A DNA stretch of 64,000 nt from an uncultured Bacillota bacterium (GCA_949294845.1 CASFJH010000031.1:1-64000); one strand, 5' to 3'. Counted from the first letter of the stretch, positions 24,960-36,960 are shown. The notes: generated from the sequence alone by a model not told the origin. Numbers and translations are program-made.

Positions 24960-25633
24960 CCGTTATGATTATGTATTGTCTGTTCGGCACGATTTTTTTT
25001 GCGCGGCATAATGCGGTCAAAAGCTCTCTCAAGCGATTTGTACAGCAGAAAAGTCACTATCGCGCTTATTATTCCGCGCAGCAGATTGAAAGGCAGTACC
25101 GACAGCGGAAGATAATACGCGTAAAACGTGTTTGCCGTAATTGAGGGAAAAAGCGGCCGCATCATATTAAGCAGTATCTCCCAATTGCCGTTGAACATCA
25201 GCTTCATATAAGCCGGAATAAGAATAATCCGATTGACTAAAACTGCCGCGGCCGTGCTCGTTACGATACCGACAGCAAGCCCTGCTACGGCGCCCTTAAG
25301 CGTTCTGTGGCGTTTGTATATAAACGCAGCCGGAAGCACCAGCGCCATGCCAATGATAATATCCCCCAGCTCGCCCACGCACGCGGTGGAAGTAAACGGA
25401 ATCTTGAACAGACATTTGATGAGTATGACGGCGGCGCCTGCCGACGGTCCGAGCATGAACCCGGCAAGCAAAGCCGGTACGTCCGATATCTGCATATCAA
25501 GAAACCCCGGAAAGCCCGGCAGAGGAAACTTCACGAACATATAGAGAACGTAGCTGAGAGCGGTAAACACCGAAAGCATGACTATGTATCTTGCGGTAAG
25601 AAAGCCGCGTTCTTCCCCGACTTCCGATTTCAT
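24956..25633 (-). CDS. ribU: Riboflavin ECF transporter substrate-binding subunit RibU
   Basis: An S component of an energy-coupling-factor importer, 225 residues with about six helices. It takes up riboflavin together with the shared EcfA/EcfT module, which is encoded elsewhere. FPGFLDMQISDVPALLAGFM is typical of RibU. The FMN riboswitch directly upstream settles the substrate. The ATG lies just after an AAGGAGG site that is locked into a hairpin. Riboflavin supply ties this gene to the flavin-rich Rnf and ApbE systems in the window. Confidence 0.93.
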   Translation of the reverse strand: MKSEVGEERGFLTARYIVMLSVFTALSYVLYMFVKFPLPGFPGFLDMQISDVPALLAGFMLGPSAGAAVILIKCLFKIPFTSTACVGELGDIIIGMALVLPAAFIYKRHRTLKGAVAGLAVGIVTSTAAAVLVNRIILIPAYMKLMFNGNWEILLNMMRPLFPSITANTFYAYYLPLSVLPFNLLRGIISAIVTFLLYKSLERAFDRIMPRKKNRAEQTIHNHNG

Positions 25634-25634
25634 T

Positions 25635-25664
25635 AAAAAACGCCTCCTTAAAATAAGGGGCGTT
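25635..25664 (-). terminator. Expression platform of the FMN riboswitch (terminator that also hides the ribosome site)
   Basis: AACGCC-x-CCTTA pairs with TAAGG-x-GGCGTT (25664-25639) and is followed by six T up to two bases before the ATG. The 3' arm contains the AAGGAGG ribosome site of ribU, so this hairpin could stop both transcription and translation. Confidence 0.8.
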
Positions 25665-25683
25665 GCAAAATATACACTATTTT

Positions 25684-25798
25684 CAACTTATAACATCCGG
25701 ACTGTAACCGTCGGTTCGGGAATTGCACCCGATCGGGCGACTTGCGTCGCTTAGCGGACTATACCGCCGGTGGGGACTTGCACCCCGCCCCTAAGTTG
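25684..25798 (-). promoter_or_regulatory. FMN riboswitch (RFN element)
   Basis: On the minus strand the aptamer shows GGGGCGGGGTGCAAGTCCCC, then ACCGGCGGT, AGTCCGC, GGGTGCAATTCCCG, ACCGACGGT and AGTCCGGATG in the canonical order. It is closed by CAACTTA pairing with TAAGTTG. It binds FMN and represses ribU when flavin is plentiful. Confidence 0.97.
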
Positions 25799-25808
25799 TT
25801 ATACATAG

Positions 25809-25837
25809 ATTTTACACCATTTCATAAGTAAAATCAA
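25809..25837 (-). promoter_or_regulatory. Promoter of the riboswitch-ribU transcript
   Basis: TTGATT (25837-25832), 17 bases, TAAAAT (25814-25809). The predicted start is within about ten bases of the aptamer's first stem. Confidence 0.75.
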
Positions 25838-25855
25838 GCGAATACGCGGCAGTTT

Positions 25856-26737
25856 TTAAATTTTGACCAGCTTAAACACCAGAGGCGCTCCCAGCGAAGC
25901 CCACGCCGCCACGATGAAATACCGCAGATAGCCGTGCAGAAAAGCGACCGATTCGGGAAAAGCGTATTTCAGTCCCTCTTTCAGCGCGAGCGTTACGGCC
26001 AGACCGACTACGCATCTGAGAAAGTATTTCCACAGCGTCTTCGTCCTGACTTCATAGCGGACGAACCGTTTTTCCACAAAATATCCGGTCGTAACCGCTC
26101 CGTACGCTCCGAGCACCTTCATTACGTCGGGAACCTGCCGCGCGGCGCCGGTAAATACCAGAATCAAACACACCGCCAGCGTCAGCGGGAGGACTCCCGC
26201 AAAAATCAGGTGTTCCCTGTCGCCCAGCAGATCGAACAGCCGTGAAAAGCACAGCGCCGACAGTATGCCTGCCGCGCATCCGGCTATTACGTCGGTAAGG
26301 TAATGCTGTCCGAGGTAAACCCTCGAAAACATAACGGCGAGCGTAGCGTAAACGCCGACCGGCAGCAAAACCGCTCCGACTCCGGTGTTTTTATACTTGC
26401 GGTTAAGCTGAACGGACACGTTGGAAATACTCTGCGAATGTCCGCTCGGCATACTGTAGCCGCCCGTAGGCTCTCCTATAGAACGTATTTCATCGGGATG
26501 AGCGACGTAAGGGCGCGGCCGTCTTATAAGAGTTTTTAATCCTTCGTTAAGAGAAACGCCGAGAATATAAACGTTGATAAACTTAAAAGCGAACTTTTTG
26601 TCTATACACCAATAGAGAAATACCGCAACCGCCAGAAACAGTATTTCGGTGCCGAGCTGCGTTATTCCTATAAAAAGATAGTCAAGAAAAGCATTGCTGA
26701 TTTTCTGCAGTTGTACGACAATAAAAGCGTCCGTCAT
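25856..26737 (-). CDS. PAP2-family membrane phosphatase
   Basis: A 293-residue membrane protein with about seven helices. It carries the three phosphatase motifs: KTLIRRPRP, YSMPSGHS and SRVYLGQHYLTD. Likely substrates are lipid phosphates such as undecaprenyl pyrophosphate or phosphatidic acid; the sequence does not decide. The C-terminal third, with several further helices, is longer than in minimal PAP2 proteins. The ATG lies eight bases after rsfS. Confidence 0.9.
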   Translation of the reverse strand: MTDAFIVVQLQKISNAFLDYLFIGITQLGTEILFLAVAVFLYWCIDKKFAFKFINVYILGVSLNEGLKTLIRRPRPYVAHPDEIRSIGEPTGGYSMPSGHSQSISNVSVQLNRKYKNTGVGAVLLPVGVYATLAVMFSRVYLGQHYLTDVIAGCAAGILSALCFSRLFDLLGDREHLIFAGVLPLTLAVCLILVFTGAARQVPDVMKVLGAYGAVTTGYFVEKRFVRYEVRTKTLWKYFLRCVVGLAVTLALKEGLKYAFPESVAFLHGYLRYFIVAAWASLGAPLVFKLVKI

Positions 26738-26745
26738 AAGGATAC

Positions 26746-27129
26746 TCAGGCCTTGCGCGTATTCGTTCCGTCAGACCACAGCCTTTCAAGCTGGTAAAAC
26801 TCGCGCATCTCCTCATAGAATATATGCACGATTACCGATCCGTAGTCTACGGCAATCCATTTTTTATCGCTGTCGCGGTGCAGCGGTTCTATGCCGAAAC
26901 CGACGGATAATTTTTCGTCGACGTAATCGGCAAGCGCCTTGACCTGAGTGGTGGACGTCGCCGAAGCTATAACGAAATAATCGGCTATAATCGACCGAGC
27001 GGAAATATCTATGACCGTTATGTCGCGGCCCTTCTTTTCTCCGAGAAACTGCGCGACGGCGTCGGCAAGCTTATCGGGAGTGCTTACGTCCTTTACTGCG
27101 GCTGTCTTTTCCGAAACCTTTTTTGTCAT
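26746..27129 (-). CDS. rsfS: Ribosome silencing factor RsfS
   Basis: RsfS binds ribosomal protein L14 and blocks subunit joining when nutrients are low. The 127-residue protein has the family core DITVIDISARSIIADYFVIASATSTTQ (shown as two parts: ITVIDIS and ADYFVIASATS) and ends with WIAVDYGSVIVHIF and FYQLERLW. The start at 27129 is chosen for GAGGT just upstream and lies two bases after nadD-yqeK; in-frame readings upstream overlap that gene. The nadD-yqeK-rsfS order is classic in Firmicutes. Confidence 0.94.
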   Translation of the reverse strand: MTKKVSEKTAAVKDVSTPDKLADAVAQFLGEKKGRDITVIDISARSIIADYFVIASATSTTQVKALADYVDEKLSVGFGIEPLHRDSDKKWIAVDYGSVIVHIFYEEMREFYQLERLWSDGTNTRKA

Positions 27130-27131
27130 GG

Positions 27132-30902
<3,771 letters not shown>

Positions 30903-30904
30903 AA

Positions 30905-31735
30905 TTATTCCTTCTCTCCGGTAAGCATACAAACGTGTCTGCGCTCTTCCGAGCGGTAGACTTTTCCGCGATTAATCGCTTCGTTCCAATCAATGAGATG
31001 TCCGTCGAACTCGGGACCGTGCACGCAGGCGTATTTGGTTTCACCGCCTACGGTGAGACGGCAGCCTCCGCACATTCCGGTACCGTCGACCATTATCGTG
31101 TTCATGCTGACAATTGTCTTTATGCCGTAAGGCCGCGTCATCTCGGCAACGGCGCGCATCATCGGCATGGGACCTACGGCAAAAACGCAATCGTAATTCT
31201 TACCGGAATCGAGCAGTTCCTTAAGCACGTCGGTAACGAATCCTTTACGGACGTAACTGCCGTCGTCCGTAGTCAGATATAGATTTTTCGCCGCGGCTCT
31301 GAACTCGTCCTCGTACATTATAAGCGACTTGTTTCTTGCGCCTATAATGACGTCGGCCGGCCTGCCTTCCGCCTTGAGGTGTTTAGCCTGAGGATATATT
31401 ACGGCAGTGCCTATCCCTCCGCCTATAAGCGCCACGTTGCCGTATCCGTCCAGCTCGGTGGCGTTCCCCAAAGGCCCGACGAAGTCGGAAATGCTGCCGC
31501 CTTGGGGAATCGCGGCAAGCTTCATCGTCGTATAGCCGACTTCCTGGACAAGCACGGTAACCGTTCCGCGGTCGCGGTCGTAGTCGCAAATGGTCAGCGG
31601 TATGCGCTCGCCTTCCTCGTCGGGACGAAGTATGATAAACTGCCCCGGGCGCGCGTGCTTCGCAACGGCCGGCGCTTCGATAACGTACTCGTTGACCTTT
31701 TCGCACAGCGTTCTCTTTTTAAGTATTTTGTACAT
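30905..31735 (-). CDS. NfnA-type ferredoxin:NADP oxidoreductase alpha subunit
   Basis: A 276-residue flavoprotein of the dihydroorotate dehydrogenase electron-transfer-subunit type. It holds FAD, NAD and a [2Fe-2S] cluster. RPGQFIILRPDEEGERIPLTI is the FAD site, ALIGGGIGTAVIYPQAK the NAD site, and the GMCGGCRLTV...YACVHGPEF cysteines near the C-terminus hold the cluster. It pairs with the NfnB-like subunit. The pair links Rnf-made NADH, ferredoxin and NADPH pools. The start at 31735 follows GGAGAG and overlaps nth by 17 bases; the frame upstream lies inside nth. Confidence 0.9.
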   Translation of the reverse strand: MYKILKKRTLCEKVNEYVIEAPAVAKHARPGQFIILRPDEEGERIPLTICDYDRDRGTVTVLVQEVGYTTMKLAAIPQGGSISDFVGPLGNATELDGYGNVALIGGGIGTAVIYPQAKHLKAEGRPADVIIGARNKSLIMYEDEFRAAAKNLYLTTDDGSYVRKGFVTDVLKELLDSGKNYDCVFAVGPMPMMRAVAEMTRPYGIKTIVSMNTIMVDGTGMCGGCRLTVGGETKYACVHGPEFDGHLIDWNEAINRGKVYRSEERRHVCMLTGEKE

Positions 31736-32351
31736 TTTTCTCTCCGTAATTACAGTATTCTTTGACAGGACATCTCCAACAGGCCGGCGACTGCGATTTA
31801 CAGCAGTATCTGCCGTGGAAAATGAGCAAATGGTGCATTCTTGTTTTTTCATCCGGCTTAAGCAGCGCGTCAAGATCTTTTTCGACGTCGTAAGGCGTTT
31901 TGCCGTCGGACAATCCCAAGCGGTGGCTAAGTCGGAACACATGAGTATCGACGGCAATGGCAGGCTCGTGAAAAGCCACGCTCATCATAACGTTAGCGGT
32001 TTTTCGCCCTACGCCTCTGAGCGTGATAAGCTCGTCGAACGTATGCGGCACCTCTCCGCCGAATCGCGTTATTATATCCAACGACGCCGATAAAATGGAC
32101 GCCGCTTTAGAATGATAGAAGCCGCAGGAATAAATAAGCTTTTCAAGCTCCGCCGGCTTAAGCTTGACCATGTCGTAAACCGTAGGCGCAACAGCAAACA
32201 GGTCTTTTGTGACAATGTTCACGCGCTTATCGGTACACTGCGCGCTGAGAATTACCGAAACGAGCAGCTGATACGTCGTCCCGTATTCCAGCTCGCAATG
32301 CGCGTCGGGATATTCCGCTTCCAGCTTGGATATAATTTCTTCCGTTTTCAT
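31719..32351 (-). CDS. nth: Endonuclease III
   Basis: A DNA glycosylase/AP lyase that removes oxidised pyrimidines. The 210-residue protein has the helix-hairpin-helix ITLRGVGRKTANVMMS with catalytic Lys, the catalytic Asp in AVDTHVFRLSHRL, and the C-terminal [4Fe-4S] pattern C-x6-C-x2-C-x5-C (CCKSQSPACWRCPVKEYC). The ATG is seven bases after the -10 box with no Shine-Dalgarno site, so its mRNA is predicted to be leaderless. It is the first gene of the nth-nfnA-nfnB-obgE run. Confidence 0.96.
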   Translation of the reverse strand: MKTEEIISKLEAEYPDAHCELEYGTTYQLLVSVILSAQCTDKRVNIVTKDLFAVAPTVYDMVKLKPAELEKLIYSCGFYHSKAASILSASLDIITRFGGEVPHTFDELITLRGVGRKTANVMMSVAFHEPAIAVDTHVFRLSHRLGLSDGKTPYDVEKDLDALLKPDEKTRMHHLLIFHGRYCCKSQSPACWRCPVKEYCNYGEKNVQNT

Positions 32352-32358
32352 CGTACAA

Positions 32359-32388
32359 ATTATATCATATAACGGCAGCTCAAGTCAA
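32359..32388 (-). promoter_or_regulatory. Promoter abutting the nth start codon
   Basis: TTGACT (32388-32383), 18 bases, TATAAT (32364-32359). Exactly seven bases (TTGTACG) separate the -10 from the ATG at 32351, the same distance as at the MATE gene. Confidence 0.85.
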
Positions 32389-32426
32389 CTTCCGGACGCT
32401 GTATCGGCTATTTAACGCGATAAATT

Positions 32427-33788
32427 TCAATCGGCCGGTAAATTATTTTGCTCCTTGTCGCATGAATCCGGCTCCTCTGCCGGCACGGTTTCCGCCGGAC
32501 GCGCGTTACCGTGGCGCACGAACGACATAGTAACAAAAGCGAGCGCCGCAAAAGTAAGCGCGTAAGGCAAAAGAGCGCGCGGCGTGATGTAGTCCATACA
32601 CAGACCGGCAAAAAACGGCGTCGTTGCCTGAGCGCCCATGGCGAACGCATAGTACAGTCCCGTATACGCGCCCGTAGTTTCCTCGGTGGCGAGCTCCACG
32701 CTCATTACGAACGAATGGACGTTTATGGTCGCCCAACCGGCGCCCACGAATATGAACACGGGATACATCGCCGCTTTGATAACCGCAGTCTGAGTCGTGG
32801 AGAAAATGAGCACGGTGCCGAACGCCAGACCTATTACCATAAGCACGACTCCTATAAGCACCGTAAACTTACGGCCGATCCTTTTGCCTAAAAACACAGA
32901 CGGAATAAACATACACGCCGCGGAAACCTGCGCCACGATAAGCGGAAGCTCGAAGTCCATTCCGAGTATTTCCTGCGAAAATACCGAAAAGTGAGTTGTA
33001 AGGCTGTTGTAGGCCATATACCACAGAAAAACCGACGCGAGAATGAGGAAAAGACTTGTAAGCTGCCCGCGCGAAAGCGTTCTGAGCACGGCGCGCGTCG
33101 ATACTTTTTCCTTTACTTCGTCGTTTTCGTCCTCGTCGATCCCCAGCCGGCGCAGCAGCTCGGCTTTTTCTTCGGCCATCTTGTTTTCGTCCACCTTTAC
33201 GGCCATAATAACAGACGAAGCGACCATTAAAAAAACTATTATGGAAAAGAGTATCCAGTTATCCGCTTTGCCGCGGAGAAACATACTCAGTATAAGAAAT
33301 ATCAGTCCGCCGACAAGTCCCATTATATTTATGACCGCATTCGCAGGACTGCGTATCGGTTTGGGCGTTACGTCGGGCATGAGCGCTACTGCAGGAGTGC
33401 GGTAAAGGCACATAAAAACCAGAACGAAAGCGGTCATGGATATCATCAGCGCAAAATTGCGCTGGCTGTGTCCCAAGTTCAGCAGCATGAAAGTAACTGC
33501 GGCAAGTATCGACCCGCATACGATAAACGGTATGCGTCGCCCGAATTTATTGCGCCATTTCATAGGAAACCTGTCGGACAATATCCCCATGAACGGCAGC
33601 AGCACCAGAGCGAGGACGTTATCCATTATCATTACTATGCTGTACTGCGAATAATTCAGGCCGAAATCGGTCAGGTACAGAGGCATCAGAGTATCGTAAG
33701 CCTGCCAGAAAATAGAGATCGTGAAAAAAGCAAGTCCCACCAATATAGTGCGCGGGATATTAAGCTTAAGCTTGGCTTCCGCAGCCAT
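32427..33788 (-). CDS. MFS transporter (SLC45/sugar-cation symporter-like)
   Basis: A 453-residue, twelve-helix major facilitator. FWQAYDTLMPLYL near the start and the loop YRTPAVALMPDVTPKPIRSPANA resemble SLC45/GPH-type sugar carriers. A charged cytoplasmic loop (about residues 205-235) rich in Glu and Lys separates the two halves. The substrate cannot be deduced; sugars are the best guess. GGAGGT precedes the ATG, and a -10-like TATAAT lies at 33823-33818 with a poor -35. Neighbours give no functional clue. Confidence 0.85.
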   Translation of the reverse strand: MAAEAKLKLNIPRTILVGLAFFTISIFWQAYDTLMPLYLTDFGLNYSQYSIVMIMDNVLALVLLPFMGILSDRFPMKWRNKFGRRIPFIVCGSILAAVTFMLLNLGHSQRNFALMISMTAFVLVFMCLYRTPAVALMPDVTPKPIRSPANAVINIMGLVGGLIFLILSMFLRGKADNWILFSIIVFLMVASSVIMAVKVDENKMAEEKAELLRRLGIDEDENDEVKEKVSTRAVLRTLSRGQLTSLFLILASVFLWYMAYNSLTTHFSVFSQEILGMDFELPLIVAQVSAACMFIPSVFLGKRIGRKFTVLIGVVLMVIGLAFGTVLIFSTTQTAVIKAAMYPVFIFVGAGWATINVHSFVMSVELATEETTGAYTGLYYAFAMGAQATTPFFAGLCMDYITPRALLPYALTFAALAFVTMSFVRHGNARPAETVPAEEPDSCDKEQNNLPAD

Positions 33789-33875
33789 CAGGTTTACCTC
33801 CGTATTTTACTGTCTTTATTATAGCATACCGATATAACGGAAGTAAATACGTTTTATGAAAAAACTTGAAATATT

Positions 33876-34127
33876 TTACAGCTCTCTGCCCGTTATTTCT
33901 CCGCGCACGTTGACCGAATAAACGCCGGCAAACCTTTCGCTGCGGAACGTTCCGAGCACGCGTCTTGCCGCTTCGAAATTGTTCTGCTCCACTCTGACGC
34001 TCAGACCGCAGCCGAGACCGAGCTCGCGCGGAGTGTTGACTATTGTGCCTCTGACTCCCTCGCGCCGCAAAACGTCGTAAAAATTCATCGCCGCGCTGCG
34101 TGAGCGAAAAGAAAAAATGTAACGCAT
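33876..34127 (-). CDS. DUF3343 small protein (putative Se/S carrier-like)
   Basis: An 83-residue protein with the DUF3343 pattern: a beta strand and helix opening (YIFSFRSRSAAMNFYDVL) and the loop ELGLGCGLSVRV with its conserved Cys. Families of this kind are proposed to carry reactive sulfur or selenium. The divergent neighbour is a cysteine-desulfurase-like enzyme, which fits. A perfect palindrome lies between the two genes. The biochemical role is unproven. Confidence 0.8.
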   Translation of the reverse strand: MRYIFSFRSRSAAMNFYDVLRREGVRGTIVNTPRELGLGCGLSVRVEQNNFEAARRVLGTFRSERFAGVYSVNVRGEITGREL

Positions 34128-34182
34128 ATGTCCTCTTCCTTTGAATATATTTTGTCGAATCGGTGTCTTTTCAGACGCTTTC

Positions 34183-34201
34183 TGTAATATTATATATTAC
34201 A
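34183..34201. promoter_or_regulatory. Palindrome between the DUF3343 and desulfurase genes (candidate operator)
   Basis: TGTAATAT and ATATTACA are perfect inverted arms separated by TAT. The site lies in the 98-base divergent region, 25 bases before the GTG of the desulfurase and 56 bases before the DUF3343 start, where one repressor could control both genes. Confidence 0.5.
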
Positions 34202-34225
34202 TTATATTTCCGAGAGGTAACGGCA

Positions 34226-35350
34226 GTGATATATTTCGACAATTCGGCGACCACCCGCTTTAAACCCGAATGCGTTATAAACGCAATGGTAAACGCAATG
34301 AAGTTTCTCAGCGCAAACCCAGGCAGAAGCGGCCATTCCGCAAGCGTCAAAGCGAGTCTGCTGGTTCACCGCGCACGCTGCAGAGTCGCCGGTTTAGTCA
34401 ATGCCGATCCTTCGAGAGTGATTTTTACCCTCAATTGTTCGGACGCGCTCAATATGGCAGTTCTCGGCACCGCAAAAAAAGGCGGCCACGTCATAACCAG
34501 TATGTGCGAGCATAACTCGGTGCTCAGACCGCTGTTCGAGCTCAGGCGCGAAGGCGTAATTGAGCTTACTGTTTTAAAACCGTGCTCGTCGGGACACGTT
34601 TCGGCGGAGGACGCGGAACGCGCGATAAGAAAGAATACTTATATGATCGCTATAGGCAGTATGTCCAACGTTACCGGAAGCGTGGCGCCGGTTCACGACC
34701 TCGGACGGATATGCCGCAAAAACGGACTGCTCTATCTGTGCGACGCTGCGCAAAGCGGCGGTTATACCGATATTAATATGCGTGAAAGCAACATCGATAT
34801 GCTCGCTCTCGCTCCGCATAAAGGCCTGCACGCCCCTATGGGCGTCGGCGTGCTCGCGCTCAGCGAACGCGTTTCGCCCAATCCGATACGTTTCGGCGGA
34901 ACCGGCACCATGTCCGAAAGCGTCTATCAGCCGATGGATATACCCGAAGGCTTTGAAACGGGAACGCTGCCTCTTCCGGCTATAGCCGGGCTTACAGCCG
35001 GCATTTCCTGGGTAGAAGCAAACGCGCACGACTTCAGACCGAAGCTGTCGTCGCTGTCCGACTATCTGCTGTCCCGTCTTAAAAAAATATCGGGCGTCAC
35101 CGTTTATACTCCGTCGGCGCACGGCGCAATAGCCGCTTTCAATATCCGCGACTATAAGTCTGAGCACGTTGCCGACATACTCAGCTCCGAATATGACATT
35201 GCGGTAAGAAGCGGACTTCACTGCGCGCCGAAGATGCACGAATTTCTCGGCACGACGGCTCAGGGCATCGTGCGCGCATCGTTAGGCTGCGATAACACGA
35301 AAGAACAGTGCGATTTTCTGCTGCAGGCAGTTTCGGAAATTGCCGACTGA
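34226..35350 (+). CDS. Cysteine desulfurase-like PLP enzyme (class V aminotransferase family)
   Basis: A 374-residue PLP enzyme of the family typified by Enterococcus EF2568. FDNSATTRFKP opens the fold, the PLP Lys is in LALAPHKGLHAPMG, and the reactive Cys is in RSGLHCAPKMH. It would release sulfur or selenium from cysteine or selenocysteine. The GTG at 34226, behind GAGAGG, gives the normal N-terminus; the longer frame to 34163 runs through the promoter region. A DUF3343 gene is divergent. SelD and molybdenum-hydroxylase maturation genes, common companions of this family, are not in the window. Confidence 0.87.
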   Translation: MIYFDNSATTRFKPECVINAMVNAMKFLSANPGRSGHSASVKASLLVHRARCRVAGLVNADPSRVIFTLNCSDALNMAVLGTAKKGGHVITSMCEHNSVLRPLFELRREGVIELTVLKPCSSGHVSAEDAERAIRKNTYMIAIGSMSNVTGSVAPVHDLGRICRKNGLLYLCDAAQSGGYTDINMRESNIDMLALAPHKGLHAPMGVGVLALSERVSPNPIRFGGTGTMSESVYQPMDIPEGFETGTLPLPAIAGLTAGISWVEANAHDFRPKLSSLSDYLLSRLKKISGVTVYTPSAHGAIAAFNIRDYKSEHVADILSSEYDIAVRSGLHCAPKMHEFLGTTAQGIVRASLGCDNTKEQCDFLLQAVSEIAD

Positions 35351-36394
35351 TCACACTCCGAACGATTCGTATATATTTTGACGGAACAGTTCCGCGCTTA
35401 TAATTCCCGCGCCGCATACATTTGCGCCGCAGCCGGCTACGCGTTCGCACGAGTTTACGATAATCTCTTTTACCTTGTCCGGAACAACGTCAGGCGCCAC
35501 CTCGTACACGAGCGCGGCAAGCGCTGCGATCTGCGGCGCCGACATACTTGTGCCGCTGTTGCATCCGTAACGTTCCGACGACGCCGAAAGCACGTTTTCA
35601 GCAGGCGCAAGCATATCCGGCTTATTGCAGTTCGCCGCCGGTCCGCGCGACGAAAATTCAGCTACGTTATCGCCCTTTGAGCCGCCGACGGCGATTACGT
35701 CGGGACTGGCGGCCGGCGATAAAACTGTTCCGCCCTTAGGCCCCAGATTGCCTGCGCTTGCGACTACCGTTATACCGCTTTTCCACAGCGCTTCCGCGCC
35801 CAGCATAAGCGGATCGTTTTCGCCCGACGGCAACGCCCCGAACGACATATTTACCACGCGGATGTTGTATTTCTTTCTGTTGGAAAATATCCACTGCATC
35901 CCTTCCAGAATATTGAGCGCGTTGCCCTCTCCCTTTGCGTCAACGGCTTTTATTACCGCCAGTCCGGCCTTGTATGCCGCCGCCCGCACCGTTCCGCAGC
36001 TCATCGCGCCGTTACCGGCTATTATTCCGCACACCGCAGTGCCGTGTCCATTGTCATCGTAAGGCGTCTCGTAACCGTTTATAAAATCCCTGAACGCCAC
36101 TATACGATTGCGCATAAGCATAAAATCCAGGTGCGGCGAAATGCCGGTATCTATCACCGCTACGGTAACGTTCTTTCCCGTAAAAGGTAAAACGTATGCG
36201 CGTTCTGCCGGCAAAGCGCAGGAAACATCGGCAAAAACCGGCGCGCATCTGAACGCTTTAATTCCGCGCGCCGAAACAAACGGAAGCGCGCACGGCTCTA
36301 TTTCCGCGCCTGTACGGCAAATGAACGGATAGCTGTATACGCGTCCGAAAATTCTTTCAGGCGGACGTCCGCCTTCGAATATGTAGCTTTCCAA
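35351..36394 (-). CDS. Subtilisin-like serine protease (S8), no signal peptide
   Basis: A 347-residue peptidase with the full triad: Asp in VAVIDTGIS, His in DDNGHGTAVCGI and Ser in NSGTSMSAPQIAAL. The oxyanion Asn is in VASAGNLGPKGG. There is no secretion signal, so it probably acts inside the cell like AprX-type enzymes. The first 70 residues (several Cys, Pro and Arg) are not a standard inhibitor propeptide. It lies three bases after a small unknown gene and is probably expressed with it. Its 3' end meets the desulfurase gene tail to tail with no spacer. Confidence 0.9.
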   Translation of the reverse strand: MESYIFEGGRPPERIFGRVYSYPFICRTGAEIEPCALPFVSARGIKAFRCAPVFADVSCALPAERAYVLPFTGKNVTVAVIDTGISPHLDFMLMRNRIVAFRDFINGYETPYDDNGHGTAVCGIIAGNGAMSCGTVRAAAYKAGLAVIKAVDAKGEGNALNILEGMQWIFSNRKKYNIRVVNMSFGALPSGENDPLMLGAEALWKSGITVVASAGNLGPKGGTVLSPAASPDVIAVGGSKGDNVAEFSSRGPAANCNKPDMLAPAENVLSASSERYGCNSGTSMSAPQIAALAALVYEVAPDVVPDKVKEIIVNSCERVAGCGANVCGAGIISAELFRQNIYESFGV

Positions 36395-36397
36395 CCG

Positions 36398-36661
36398 TTA
36401 TTCGCTGCCTAACAGATTGATGAGGTTATTCATTCTCTCGCGCTGGCTGTCAGACAGGTAAGGCGCCATCATCGACGCAAACCGTATCAGTTCTTCGGGA
36501 TTGAAGGTTCCGTCCTTTTTCGATTTTTCAACCGATTCGGTAAGCTTTGCGACCAACTCGTCCTCGTTGAGAGATCCGTATTTGGCCATAGCTTCTTTGG
36601 CGAGTTTTTCGGGGTCTGTCGTTCCGCACGAGCTTTTTTTGAAATTTTTCAGCTGCCGCAT
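36398..36661 (-). CDS. Small unknown protein upstream of the S8 protease
   Basis: I do not recognise this 87-residue helical, charged protein. It starts MRQLKNFKKSSC and ends with a helix (RFASMMAPYLSDSQRERMNN) that resembles short regulatory or structural proteins of spore formers without a firm match. GAGGT six bases before the ATG at 36661 sets the start; the frame upstream to 36706 runs into the palindrome. It is coupled to the protease gene (three-base gap), so it may be a chaperone, inhibitor or substrate. Confidence 0.7.
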   Translation of the reverse strand: MRQLKNFKKSSCGTTDPEKLAKEAMAKYGSLNEDELVAKLTESVEKSKKDGTFNPEELIRFASMMAPYLSDSQRERMNNLINLLGSE

Positions 36662-36692
36662 ATGCGCACCTCGTAATTTGAGTCTACTGTAA

Positions 36693-36710
36693 TTATATGC
36701 CGGCATATAA
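36693..36710. promoter_or_regulatory. Perfect 18-base palindrome in a divergent promoter region
   Basis: TTATATGCC followed by GGCATATAA. It lies 31 bases from the start of the minus-strand small gene and 25 bases from the plus-strand small gene. On the minus strand it contains TATAAT extending out of the arm, so a bound protein would cover the -10 region. Confidence 0.55.
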
Positions 36711-36735
36711 ATAATAGTGTAAGGAAGGTGAAATT

Positions 36736-36960
36736 ATGGACTTATCAGCAATTCTGCCGCTGCTGCTGAGATCCGGCGGCGACCGATCCGATCTTCTCGC
36801 TTCTCTGCTGCCAGAGAACGATAAAACCGCCGAAATGATGAAACTCGTTTCGGTAATGAACGAAGGAAAAAAGAAACCCGTCGGACTTAAACCCATAAGG
36901 ACGATAGCTCCCGACGATATACTGGGCGCAATGATAAAATATTTTGAAAGGCCGGCATAA
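36736..36960 (+). CDS. Small unknown protein divergent from the protease operon
   Basis: A 74-residue protein I do not recognise. A hydrophobic leucine-rich N-terminal helix (MDLSAILPLLL) is followed by a short charged part and a C-terminal segment with APDDILGAMIKYFE. AAGGAAGGTG precedes the ATG, which supports real translation. The hydrophobic stretch is too short and interrupted for a clear membrane helix. It shares an 18-base palindrome with the divergent small gene/protease pair. Confidence 0.65.
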   Translation: MDLSAILPLLLRSGGDRSDLLASLLPENDKTAEMMKLVSVMNEGKKKPVGLKPIRTIAPDDILGAMIKYFERPA

